From contig QHWY01000243.1 in NCBI GenBank assembly GCA_003223875.1, positions 1-54,542 of the forward strand: a stretch of DNA of 54,542 bases, in the 5' to 3' direction. The notes under the pieces were generated by a model. It was not told the DNA's origin. It made no database searches and saw only the letters and a program-made list of their open reading frames with translations. Below are positions 40,901 through 47,872 of the stretch, piece by piece; the stretch's first letter is position 1; the number at the start of each line of letters is the position of its first letter. This stretch comes from Acidobacteriota bacterium (GTDB lineage Bacteria > Acidobacteriota > Terriglobia > 20CM-2-55-15). The translations under genes were made by a program, and so were the position numbers.

Positions 40901-41427
40901 AGCAACATGGGCACATCGAAGCGATTGGCTTCGATCTGTACTGTCAGATGGTGGAAAGGACAATCGAGGAGCTGAAGACGGGAGAGGTGTTGCCAGAAGT
41001 GGAGACCGCGATCAATCTCCGAGTGGACTTGAAAATTCCTGGCGATTTTATCGACGAAGAACTTCACCGATTAAGGATTTACAAACAAATTGCATCCACT
41101 CGCACTGAAGCAGAACTTGACGCTTTCTATCGCGATCTCGAAGACCGGTTTGGTGAATTGCCGTTACCGGTGCGCAATTTGCTCGAGTATGCCCGGCTCC
41201 GGATCCTTGGACGAGCGCGCGGCGTGACGAGCATCGAACGGACAGCGCAGGGTATCGACATCAAATTCCATGAGACCGCGCGAGTCGATCCTGAACGAAT
41301 TGTGGAGCTTGTGGCTGCCGGTAATGGCCTGACATTCGCTCCGCCCGCCACGTTACGCCTGCAGGCGACCGGAAGCCGTCCGGAGCTCTTCGGCAGTATT
41401 GAGAACGTTTTGCGCGAGATCGCGTGA
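37945..41427 (+). CDS. mfd: Transcription-repair coupling factor Mfd
   Basis: DNA translocase that removes RNA polymerase stalled at lesions and recruits UvrA. At 1160 residues it contains the UvrB-like N-terminal part, the polymerase-interacting domain (GDYVVHVDHGIGTYSGL), and a RecG-like helicase. That helicase shows Walker A CGDVGYGKTEVAMRAA, DEEQRF, TATPIPRTL and RVGRSNRRAYAYLL. A C-terminal TRCF domain follows. It starts within hldE2 and ends next to the SurA-like gene. Confidence 0.97.
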   Translation: MEILEKRIHKIIARISEVADFRRIASEALRGEIDTVVSGLSGSARALFIAGLWQFLRRPLIVVTPQDRGVEALRTDVAYFHGELNSNGAERVCPFPAWETDPYAGLTPHADIQQTRATTLWRLRSQRVDIVIGSIRSLASRLVSPSQFDTYGLHVAMGDDLSQDLLIEHLKSAGYLRQEPVGAPGEFSVRGGIVDVFSPLMRNPVRIEFFGDSVDSIREFDLDDQRSRGPVQHIDILPMQDVVVSREMLRDWGARARERWRDEAFEKDLNDKLVFADAGEFFTGVPYLISIVQPMEATLFDYAEPAVLILDEPEVLQETYGKFFSALEQRFQQTTSAGGVALPPEEIFLSPQAVLARASAKRRVHLEELGASGSSFFVRGQPPERFHGRIKEMAAAVGQSHQAGRDVVLLGSTLGMAERLRDILHEYGVPFRCEFGDQPMKTIAGGDDRSVPIVGIGKISSGLRLPDAGLEIYAETDIFDESEHLPQQHRRRQKIAAFVSDLQDLKTGDYVVHVDHGIGTYSGLTLVHDKECMVLLYQGGDRLYVPLERLDLIQKYSSTEGAKPTLDKLGGTTWIARKTRAKRAIRDMAQELLKLYAERKVAHGFAFAPDTEWQKEFEEAFQYEETPDQLTAIADIKRDMESPMPMDRLVCGDVGYGKTEVAMRAAFKAIGDGKQVAVLTPTTVLCYQHYETFKERFAAFPVTVAMLSRFVAAKEQKKIIGDLETGKIDIVIGTHRLLSKDVKFHDLGLMIIDEEQRFGVAHKERLKHIKKQVDVVTMTATPIPRTLNMALSGLRDMSVIETPPRDRLAIQTVVVKFKPVVIENAINFELERGGQVYIVHNRVESIYSLANFIQKLAPKARHGVAHGQMGERELEQVMTKFMHHEFDVLVATTIIENGLDIPLANTLIVNRADRYGLSQLYQLRGRVGRSNRRAYAYLLIPSDETLTEIARRRLAAIREFSELGAGFRIAALDLELRGAGNLLGGQQHGHIEAIGFDLYCQMVERTIEELKTGEVLPEVETAINLRVDLKIPGDFIDEELHRLRIYKQIASTRTEAELDAFYRDLEDRFGELPLPVRNLLEYARLRILGRARGVTSIERTAQGIDIKFHETARVDPERIVELVAAGNGLTFAPPATLRLQATGSRPELFGSIENVLREIA

Positions 41428-41450
41428 TAAAATTCGGTCAGGAGAACGGT

Positions 41451-42497
41451 ATGTATCATAAGAGCGGCCGCGTTTGGCTGACCGCAATCATCTTCTTGAT
41501 TGCCTCCACCTCGCTGGCGCAGACAAAAACTGTCGACGAGATTGTGGCCTGGGTCAATAGCGACATCATTCTGAAATCCGAATTCGAAACGAGAAAGGTT
41601 CAGGTTCGGAACGACCTTGCCGAGGCTCCCCCGCGCGGCCGGGGCTTACAAGGCACGCAATTAGAACAAGCCTTCAACGACGCGACAAAAACCCTTCTAC
41701 GAGATCTGATCGATGAAACGCTCTTGCTACAGCAGGCGAAGGATATGGGGCTCAACGCAGACCTCGAAGTCGTAAAAACGATGGAGCAACTGCGGCAGGA
41801 AAGGCATCTCGAGTCCCTCGACGAATTGGAGAAGGCGATTGTTGCGCAGGGCTTCAGCGTCGACGAGTTCAAACAGAATATCAAAACGCGATATCTCACC
41901 TCACAGGTACTGCAGCGGGAAGTGTATGGCCGCGTGGTCATTACCACCGAAGAAATGCGCAAATATTACGATGCCAATATCAAGAACTTCGACCGTCCCG
42001 CCGGGATACACGTTCGAGAGATAGCGGTTTCTACCGAGAACCGCAGCCCGGCTGAAATCGAGAGCCAGCGGAAGAAAATTGAAGAGGCATTGGCTGCCGT
42101 GAAGAAGGGCGATAATTTCGCGGAAGTGGCCGCGAAATATTCCGAATCCCAGACAGCTCAAGAAGGCGGAGACCTTGGGTTCTTCGTCAAAGGAGAACTG
42201 GCGAATCCTCTGGAGGACGTCGCATCGAGTCTCGAGAAAGGTCAAGTCAGCGATGTCATCACTCTCAACGGTTGGTTCATGATCCTCAAAGTGGAAGACA
42301 AACACGAGGGGGGCATTCTTCAATTTGAATTAGCACAAAAGGAAATTCAGGATCTTCTCTGGCAACAAGGCGTTCAGCCCAAGATTCGCGAGTACCTCAC
42401 AAAATTGCGCGCGGATGGTTTTGTCCGCGTCGCCGACGGATACGCCGACCTCGGCCAACCAGCCAAAACCGCGAAAGTTTCCGAGAATAAGAACTGA
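41451..42497 (+). CDS. SurA-like periplasmic parvulin-type peptidyl-prolyl isomerase
   Basis: A secreted chaperone/isomerase of outer-membrane proteins. The signal peptide is about residues 1-23 (WLTAIIFLIASTSLAQ), followed by a SurA-N-like helical region (IVAWVNSDIILKSEFE) and a single rotamase domain (FAEVAAKYSESQTAQEGGDLGFF). The frame opens at a GTG overlapping the mfd stop (41424), but ATG 41451 is chosen because AGGAGA lies about 6 bases before it and the signal peptide then begins naturally. At 348 residues it has one parvulin domain instead of the two in E. coli SurA. PrsA-like naming would also fit. Confidence 0.88.
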   Translation: MYHKSGRVWLTAIIFLIASTSLAQTKTVDEIVAWVNSDIILKSEFETRKVQVRNDLAEAPPRGRGLQGTQLEQAFNDATKTLLRDLIDETLLLQQAKDMGLNADLEVVKTMEQLRQERHLESLDELEKAIVAQGFSVDEFKQNIKTRYLTSQVLQREVYGRVVITTEEMRKYYDANIKNFDRPAGIHVREIAVSTENRSPAEIESQRKKIEEALAAVKKGDNFAEVAAKYSESQTAQEGGDLGFFVKGELANPLEDVASSLEKGQVSDVITLNGWFMILKVEDKHEGGILQFELAQKEIQDLLWQQGVQPKIREYLTKLRADGFVRVADGYADLGQPAKTAKVSENKN

Positions 42498-42524
42498 CGG
42501 CAAACTCGAGTCAGACGGGGAAAT

Positions 42525-42586
42525 GGCCACAAAAGGGCACAAGGGACTCAAGAAATCTTTTGAGATTCGTGTGCCTTTTTGTGGCT
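42525..42586. repeat. Long imperfect hairpin between the SurA-like gene and the S4 gene
   Basis: GGCCACAAAAgGGCACA (from 42525) pairs with TGTGCCtTTTTGTGGC (to about 42585), and ACTCAA/TTGAG close the inner part. The stem is about 25 bp with a few mismatches. It lies 28 bases after the SurA-like stop and before the S4 gene start. It could form an RNA hairpin or terminator for the upstream gene, or be a dispersed repeat. Confidence 0.6.
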
Positions 42587-42616
42587 ATTCCTTTCTCTGA
42601 CCCGAATTTGGACCGG

Positions 42617-42868
42617 ATGCGTCTCGACTTGTTCTTAAAGTGGAGTCGCGTGATTTTGCGTCGTAGCTTGGCTAAAGATACCTGTGATGCCGGCCGAGTG
42701 ATGGTCAACGGGCAGGAGGCGAAAGCCGGCCGAGAGGTTCGTGTCGGCGATACGATTTCCATTCGGTTCCCCCGCCGGCAGTTGACCTTCCGCATCCGTT
42801 CCATTCCAGCCCACGCGCCTGCGAAGGAAACCGCGCGGGAAATGATCGAAATCATGGGCTCTCAATAA
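42617..42868 (+). CDS. rqcP: S4-domain RNA-binding protein, RqcP/HslR-like
   Basis: An 83-residue S4-domain protein: MRLDLFLKWSRVILRRSLAK, CDAGRVMVNGQEAKAGREV and VGDTISIRF. It closely resembles Bacillus RqcP (YabO), which with RqcH works in ribosome-associated quality control, and the heat-shock protein HslR. The ATG at 42617 is chosen because S4 proteins of this family start MRLD; the frame is open further upstream. The start of the BlaI-type gene overlaps its stop by one base. In Bacillus, yabO also lies downstream of mfd. The symbol is tentative. Confidence 0.75.
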   Translation: MRLDLFLKWSRVILRRSLAKDTCDAGRVMVNGQEAKAGREVRVGDTISIRFPRRQLTFRIRSIPAHAPAKETAREMIEIMGSQ

Positions 42869-43236
42869 TGTTGACGCCGCTCGAGCTGGACATTATGAAA
42901 GCCGTCTGGGACCGCTCGCCCATCACCGTTCGCAATGTACAGACCGCAATTCGTCCCTCGCGAAGTCTTGCTTACACAACGGTGCTGACCATTATGGACC
43001 GGCTCTACCACAAAGGTTTTCTCAAGCGCACCATGCGCTCCCGCACTCATTATTACGAGCCGGCCATTGAGTATTCCACCGTCCGCGATGAGGCCGTCGG
43101 CTCGCTCATCAAGAGTTACTTTGGCTCAAAAGACCGGTTGCGGGAGTTTTTGAACGGTGAGCCGGTAGCGGCACCTCAGCCCCGCCCCAACGGGGACGGG
43201 GCGGCACACGTCGGATTGGATGAAACACTTCTGTGA
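42868..43236 (+). CDS. BlaI/MecI-family winged-helix transcriptional regulator
   Basis: A 122-residue repressor-type protein. LTPLELDIMKAVWDRSPITVRNVQ and SLAYTTVLTIMDRLYHKGFLKR form the BlaI/MecI/CopY winged helix; the C-terminal half should dimerise. The usual partner, a BlaR1-type M56 sensor protease, is not next to it. The C-terminus includes a GC-rich hairpin (43180-43201) translated as RPNGDG. The stop TGA directly abuts the convergent propeller gene's stop in the palindrome TGATCA (43234-43239). Targets are unknown. Confidence 0.88.
   Translation: MLTPLELDIMKAVWDRSPITVRNVQTAIRPSRSLAYTTVLTIMDRLYHKGFLKRTMRSRTHYYEPAIEYSTVRDEAVGSLIKSYFGSKDRLREFLNGEPVAAPQPRPNGDGAAHVGLDETLL
43180..43201. 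repeat. GC-rich hairpin within the BlaI-type gene
   Basis: CCCCGCCCC (43180-43188), loop AAC, GGGGACGGGG (43192-43201); one mismatch in the stem. It falls in the poorly conserved C-terminal tail of the protein, so it is probably another inserted palindrome. Confidence 0.5.
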
Positions 43237-44100
43237 TCAGTCTATTTTTTGAAAGACCTCCGGCAGATGATAGACGGCGACTTTTCCATCACCTCCGATA
43301 ATCAAGTCTCCCCCTTCGGGATTTAGAGCCATGCGGCTGCCCGGGATTTTTGTGACTGGGCTATAGTTGAGGAGGGCCCATGGCGCGACATCGCCGGTAT
43401 CTCCGTACTTCCATACACCGATGAAACGTTGCCCGGCGCGGAAGAATCCCTGTTCGTCCTCGCCGGCTGGCTCGGAAGAGCGTGCCCCACGCGGTGGTCG
43501 AATCGATCCTCCTGCGATAATCTCTTTTCCTTCGGGAAACAGTTTCAAATCTCTGGTGCCATTTCTGGTCCCAATCCCCGTTTTTGGACCCGAGAGGACC
43601 CACTTCGGAGCGACGTCTCCGCTGTCGGTGCGGTTGAAAACCAGAAGTGCATGGTCGTTCATCACCGCGATCAGGTTATTAGTCGGGTCGACTTCCACGC
43701 GAATCGGCCGATCCAATTGTGTTTTGGGGCCGTGCAGGATGCGGATCGGTGCCACATCGCCATTCGCATCGGACCGGAATACCAGGACCGAATCGTTGGG
43801 AAACGACGCGGTCATGAGTTCGCGGTGAACCGGATCCACCGCGACGTTATCGATCGAGCTCAAGAGTGTCTTCGGTCCCTGAATGACACGGAGCGGTGCT
43901 TCGTTCCCGACGGCACCGCCGCGGAAAACCAGAATCGCTTGAGCAAACGGATTGGGTACCGCGAGCTCATCATGGACCGAATCCACCGCGATGTAGTGGC
44001 TTGTGCGGGCCTGGAGCGTTTTAGGACCTTGGATCACTCGTGTGGGCTGAGCATTTCCATCCGCCGAACTGGCGTATGCCGAGATTCTCGGTTGGCTCAC
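43237..44100 (-). pseudogene. Beta-propeller-like protein, 3' part after an in-frame TGA
   Basis: The downstream half (287 codons) of a repeat protein. Units of about 45 residues follow the pattern DPVHRELMT...VLVFRSDANGDVAPIRILHGPKT, as in YncE/NHL-type propellers. It is in the same frame as the upstream part and begins directly after its TGA (44101-44103). The GTG at 44098-44100 could start translation, but no ribosome-binding site is seen, and the first codons complete a repeat that began upstream. Without read-through or re-initiation it would not be made. Confidence 0.7.
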
Positions 44101-45372
44101 TCAGTTGGGAGCCAGAATCTCTTTCCGCTTCGGGTCATATGCGACTGCGCCAATTCTACCCATACTGGCCAAGGGAGCGTTTTCCGAAGCCGTACGAATC
44201 ACACGGAGCGGCGCGATGTTCCCGTTGGCCATTCTGGGAAACACAGCAGCAACGTGACTGTCCCAACTGGCTACCCACAGCTCGTTGCGTTTGGCGTCGA
44301 TGGAAACACCGACCGGGCCTTTCATCTTCGTTGCCGGTCCTTTCAGCACTCGTACCGGAGCCGCGTCGCCCGCCGCATCTTTCGCGAAAAAGAGAACCGA
44401 ATCGTCTCCGGTGTTGGCGACAATGATTTCGCCGCTCACCGGATCGCGATAAATCCCGTCCGGCAAACTGAGCTGAGTGTGCGGTCCATGAATGATCCGC
44501 AACGGCGGCGTGTTCCCGCTAGCCGAACGCGAATGGACGGTAATGGATGGGCCCAGGAACTTGCCCGTGGAAGGATTGAGTGGAACGACGCGACCGGGCA
44601 CATTGTAGCCGAGGGATGTCCGCGTAAGACTGTCCGGTCCCCGAACCTCGCCTTCGCCAGGCTGGGTTTCGCGCCAATTGCCGTGATTGCTTACGAAGAT
44701 TTCATTTGCCACGCTGTCGACATAGATTCCGTGCGGATCGCCCAACCCCGTCGCCGGTCCTTGAATGAACCGCACGGGCTCCTGATCTTCCTGGAACGTT
44801 CTGGGGTAGACGCTGATCCTGTTCACATGTTCCGTCGTGATGAACAATTCATCGTTCTTCACATCCAGAAAAACTCCCGCACTGGCGCGGGGCATCACTC
44901 CCCTGAGCCGTCTAGCCGGCCCTACATTGCCGGTCGAATCCACTGGGTATACATTCAGGGTTCCGGTCTCGCCGCTCACCGAATACAGCTCTCCATGCTC
45001 GATAGAGAGGGCCAATCCGCAGACCATGCCGAGGTCCGTTTTAGGTCCGGCAATTCTTCGTTTCGGTTCCATGATTCGATTCGTGGGCGGGAACTGCGTG
45101 GGGTAAACGAGGACGCTTGTGCCGGCAGATTCCTTGTCGTTAGCCATGAAGACTTCGCCGTGCTCCGCGTCCAGTACAACGGCGCGAAAGACGGGGTTCG
45201 GGTCCGCAATCATTCGTGCAGGCGCTCGATCCAAAACCAGCGGCCGTCTCTCGGACGTATTATTTCGCTGTTGTGCGGACGCGAGTTCAGGCCAGTGGCG
45301 AACCTGGATCCACACCACCGCCGCGAGCAAAATGCCAACCGTTACACGCCAGAATCTTGCCGGAACGACCAT
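44101..45372 (-). pseudogene. Secreted beta-propeller-like protein, 5' part ending at an in-frame TGA
   Basis: A 423-residue product with an N-terminal hydrophobic segment (ILLAAVVWIQVRHW) that looks like a signal or anchor, then repeats such as NEIFVSNHGNW and GEIIVANTGDDSVLFF with GPxT turns, typical of extracytoplasmic seven-bladed-propeller proteins. The frame stops at TGA in the middle of a repeat (EILAPN*VSQPRISAYA) and continues in the same frame downstream. A single C-to-T change of CGA (Arg) would create it. The shortened product may still be secreted, but it lacks several repeats. Confidence 0.7.
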
Positions 45373-45459
45373 CTTGTCTCCTTTCAGTCCAAACGATCAT
45401 ACCTGCTTCGGCTAGTGTCAAGTAAAGAGTAATAGGAGGCCGGGATCTGGGGGCCAAAG

Positions 45460-45642
45460 CCGCGAAGCGGCGGGAGAAGCTAGCTACCCCAGCGCGGAAG
45501 CGCTGGGTGTGCGCAGGCACGGGGTCACAGCCCCGAAGGGCCGACAGATCTGAATCTCTGCCGCCGCTTCGCGGCTTGTGTTGAAGTGAAATCAAAACCC
45601 AGGGCTTGCGCCCTGGGCTGTTGTCTTACGCCGCTTCGCGGC
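45460..45642. repeat. Cluster of REP-like palindromes
   Basis: A 283-base gene-free gap (45373-45655) packed with palindromes. GCCGC-GAA/TTC-GCGGC occurs three times (45460-45472, 45563-45575, 45630-45642). CCCAGCGC-GGAA-GCGCTGGG lies at 45488-45507 and CCCAGGGC-TTGC-GCCCTGGG at 45598-45617. The same 13-bp core is inside the ABC-F gene at 23028-23040. Such units are usually mobilised by REP-associated tyrosine transposases, none of which is in the window. Confidence 0.8.
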
Positions 45643-45655
45643 GCTCTCTGGCAAA

Positions 45656-46333
45656 TTAAGAACTTTTGGGAGCAATCTTGGGAAGGCTGACGGATTTATC
45701 CAGCGTGAACTTGAGCCTTGTCTCTGGGCGGTATTCGACTTCCTTGCCTCTAGTCACCAGCACCCCTCCGGTTCCTGCGGCTCCACCGATCAATGCTCCT
45801 TCCGCCGCGCCTTTCCCTCCACCTGCGATCGCGCCAATCGCCGCCCCGACGCCTGCTGCGCCGCCAATGATTCCGGCATCACGGCCCTTGGTGGATTCTG
45901 CTTCGGCCCTGAAAGGCTTCGTTGAGATCGGGTGTTGTTTCTCGCCGTCCATCACATTCATCAAAGTAAGACTGATCTTTGCTCTACCTTTGACGCGTCC
46001 CGATTCTTCGGCATCGATCACTCGCCCTTGAACCTTTACACCTTTCTCCAAAACTGTCGTGCCGTCCACGACGACCGGTTCAGCCAGTGTGGCTAGAAAC
46101 ATCTCGCCCGACTTGTTCTTTCGGCTGCTGACGCCATCAATCAAAGTCACCCTTAATGATGTGCCGGCGGGAATTTCGAAAACTGCAGGTACGCTCGGAG
46201 TTTTCGGAGCATCACTCACCGGTTGTTCCGGCTTGACGGAATTGGCGGCCGCTTCCTGGGTGGAGCCGTTCGAGCATCCACTCACCGTGAAGACGACGGC
46301 CACAATAAAGAAGATGGACAAAAATGGTTTCAT
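45656..46333 (-). CDS. Glycine-zipper lipoprotein of unknown function
   Basis: A 225-residue lipoprotein. ATG 46331-46333 is chosen because a strong AGGAGG lies 4 bases before it; the frame is open further upstream. The signal peptide (FLSIFFIVAVVFTVSGC) ends in a lipobox with Cys20. A beta-strand-rich middle (IPAGTSLRVTLIDGVSSR, GVKVQGRVIDAEESGRV) resembles secreted OB-like domains. A glycine-zipper stretch follows (GIIGGAAGVGAAIGAIAGGG), which could insert in a membrane. The function is unknown. Confidence 0.8.
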   Translation of the reverse strand: MKPFLSIFFIVAVVFTVSGCSNGSTQEAAANSVKPEQPVSDAPKTPSVPAVFEIPAGTSLRVTLIDGVSSRKNKSGEMFLATLAEPVVVDGTTVLEKGVKVQGRVIDAEESGRVKGRAKISLTLMNVMDGEKQHPISTKPFRAEAESTKGRDAGIIGGAAGVGAAIGAIAGGGKGAAEGALIGGAAGTGGVLVTRGKEVEYRPETRLKFTLDKSVSLPKIAPKSS

Positions 46334-46529
46334 TGATCCTCCTGAGAATCGTTTCATTCCACATTTACTTAATGTTGCGGCCACCATCACGATAGGTATC
46401 GAGTTGGTAGACCTTCAGTTAAGCACGACACGTACCATTTCCAAGCTCGAGCGAAGCGAGTGCTATAGTGGCCCTTTCGAACAAACACTTAGGGCGGTAT
46501 GATCTGAGGCAATCGGAAGGAGATGTTCA

Positions 46530-47834
46530 ATGTCTATCTCAACAGATCCAAAATTCGGTGAAAAAGTACAGGGTGGCGTTGAACTTTCGCGTCGCGAGTT
46601 TGTTGCGGCGGCGGCGGTCGCCGCTACACGGAGACTTGTGCGGCGTCCCACCCAGGCGCGTTCGGGTGGTGTTCTGCCACCTTACGGTAATGGAACGATC
46701 CCGGCGGGCATCCGTTCGCGCACTGTGCCCAATGTCAACGGACTCACGATGCATTTTCTGGAGGCAGGTTTCGACACGCCCGGGCGTCCGGCGATCCTTC
46801 TTTTGCACGGTTTCCCGGAGCTTGCCTATAGCTGGCGGAAGGTGATGCTGCCGCTGGCGTTGGCCGGCTATCACGCGATCGCGCCCGACATGCGCGGGTT
46901 TGGCCGCACCGCCGGTTGGGACGATTCCTACGACGCCGATCCGGATCCCTTCCGAATCCTCAACATGGTTCGCGATTCGATGGCGCTCGTCTACGCGCTG
47001 GGCCACCGCACGGTTGCAATGGTGGCGGGCCACGACGCCGGCGCGCCCATCGCGTCCTGGTCGGCGCTCATCCGGCCGGACGTTTTCCGCACACTCACGA
47101 TCATGAGCTCGCCGTTTGAAGGGCCACCGCCGCTGCCCTTCAATACCGCAAACGGCGCTGCTCCTCCGCCGCGCGCGATCACCGACGACGAGCTCGACAC
47201 GGAACTCGCGAAGCTCAATCCGCCCAGAAAGTACTATCAGAACTATCAGCGGACGCGCGGCGCCAATGAGAACATGCTGCACGCGCCGCAAGGTCTGCAT
47301 GCGTTCTTTCGCGCCTACTACCACTACAAGAGCGCCGACTGGAAAGGAAACAAGCCGCATCCTTTGAAAGCGCGCACCGCCGAAGAGATGGCGCAAATTC
47401 CCACTTACTACGTTATGGAGAAAGATAAGGGCATGGCCGAGACCGTCGCGCCCTTCATGCCGTCGCCGGCTGAGATCGCTGCGTGCAAATGGCTCACGGA
47501 AGATGAAGTGGAAGTCTATGCGACCGAGTACGGCCGGACCGGATTCAATGGCGCGCTTCAAGGCTATCGCGTGCGCCGCGGTTCGAACCCAAAGAGCCTC
47601 GCCGAGCTGCTGACATTTTCGGGCCGTACCATCGACGGCCCTTCGATGTACATCGCGGGCAAGAGCGATTGGGGAGTCTACCAGACGCCCGGTGCCGTGG
47701 ATAAGATGCGGACAACCGCCTGCACGCGTATGATGGGCTTTCATCTGCTGGATGGCGCCGGTCATTGGGTACAGCAGGAGCAGCCCGAGCAGGTCAGCAG
47801 GCTCTTGCTCGCGTTCCTGCGGGAGTACGCATAG
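46530..47834 (+). CDS. Tat-exported epoxide-hydrolase-like alpha/beta-hydrolase
   Basis: A 434-residue protein with a twin-arginine signal (SRREFVAAAAVAA, residues about 20-32) and an alpha/beta-hydrolase domain. LLHGFPELAYSWR gives the oxyanion-hole motif, GHDAGAPIAS the Asp nucleophile typical of epoxide hydrolases and haloalkane dehalogenases, and GAGHWVQQEQPEQV the catalytic His. A ribosome-binding site AAGGAG lies about 7 bases before the ATG. It is 38 bases upstream of the MmgE/PrpD gene, also with a Tat signal. The substrate is unknown. Confidence 0.85.
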   Translation: MSISTDPKFGEKVQGGVELSRREFVAAAAVAATRRLVRRPTQARSGGVLPPYGNGTIPAGIRSRTVPNVNGLTMHFLEAGFDTPGRPAILLLHGFPELAYSWRKVMLPLALAGYHAIAPDMRGFGRTAGWDDSYDADPDPFRILNMVRDSMALVYALGHRTVAMVAGHDAGAPIASWSALIRPDVFRTLTIMSSPFEGPPPLPFNTANGAAPPPRAITDDELDTELAKLNPPRKYYQNYQRTRGANENMLHAPQGLHAFFRAYYHYKSADWKGNKPHPLKARTAEEMAQIPTYYVMEKDKGMAETVAPFMPSPAEIAACKWLTEDEVEVYATEYGRTGFNGALQGYRVRRGSNPKSLAELLTFSGRTIDGPSMYIAGKSDWGVYQTPGAVDKMRTTACTRMMGFHLLDGAGHWVQQEQPEQVSRLLLAFLREYA

Positions 47835-47872
47835 AATAGTGCGGCAGTACAACCCTCGGGAGGAAACCTGGC

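Noticed and set aside
43429..45432. A 667-codon open frame on the plus strand
   Set aside because: It lies antisense to the propeller gene, has no recognisable domain and mirrors codon bias of the real gene; the minus-strand repeats are clearly the coding ones.
45373..45655. A CRISPR array
   Set aside because: The repeats here and around 49-52 kb are palindromes of different sequence and irregular spacing, with no unit-spacer pattern and no cas genes.
46539..47852. A 437-codon open frame on the minus strand
   Set aside because: It is antisense to the Tat-exported hydrolase, which has clear catalytic motifs and a good ribosome-binding site; the antisense product is Arg-rich and featureless.
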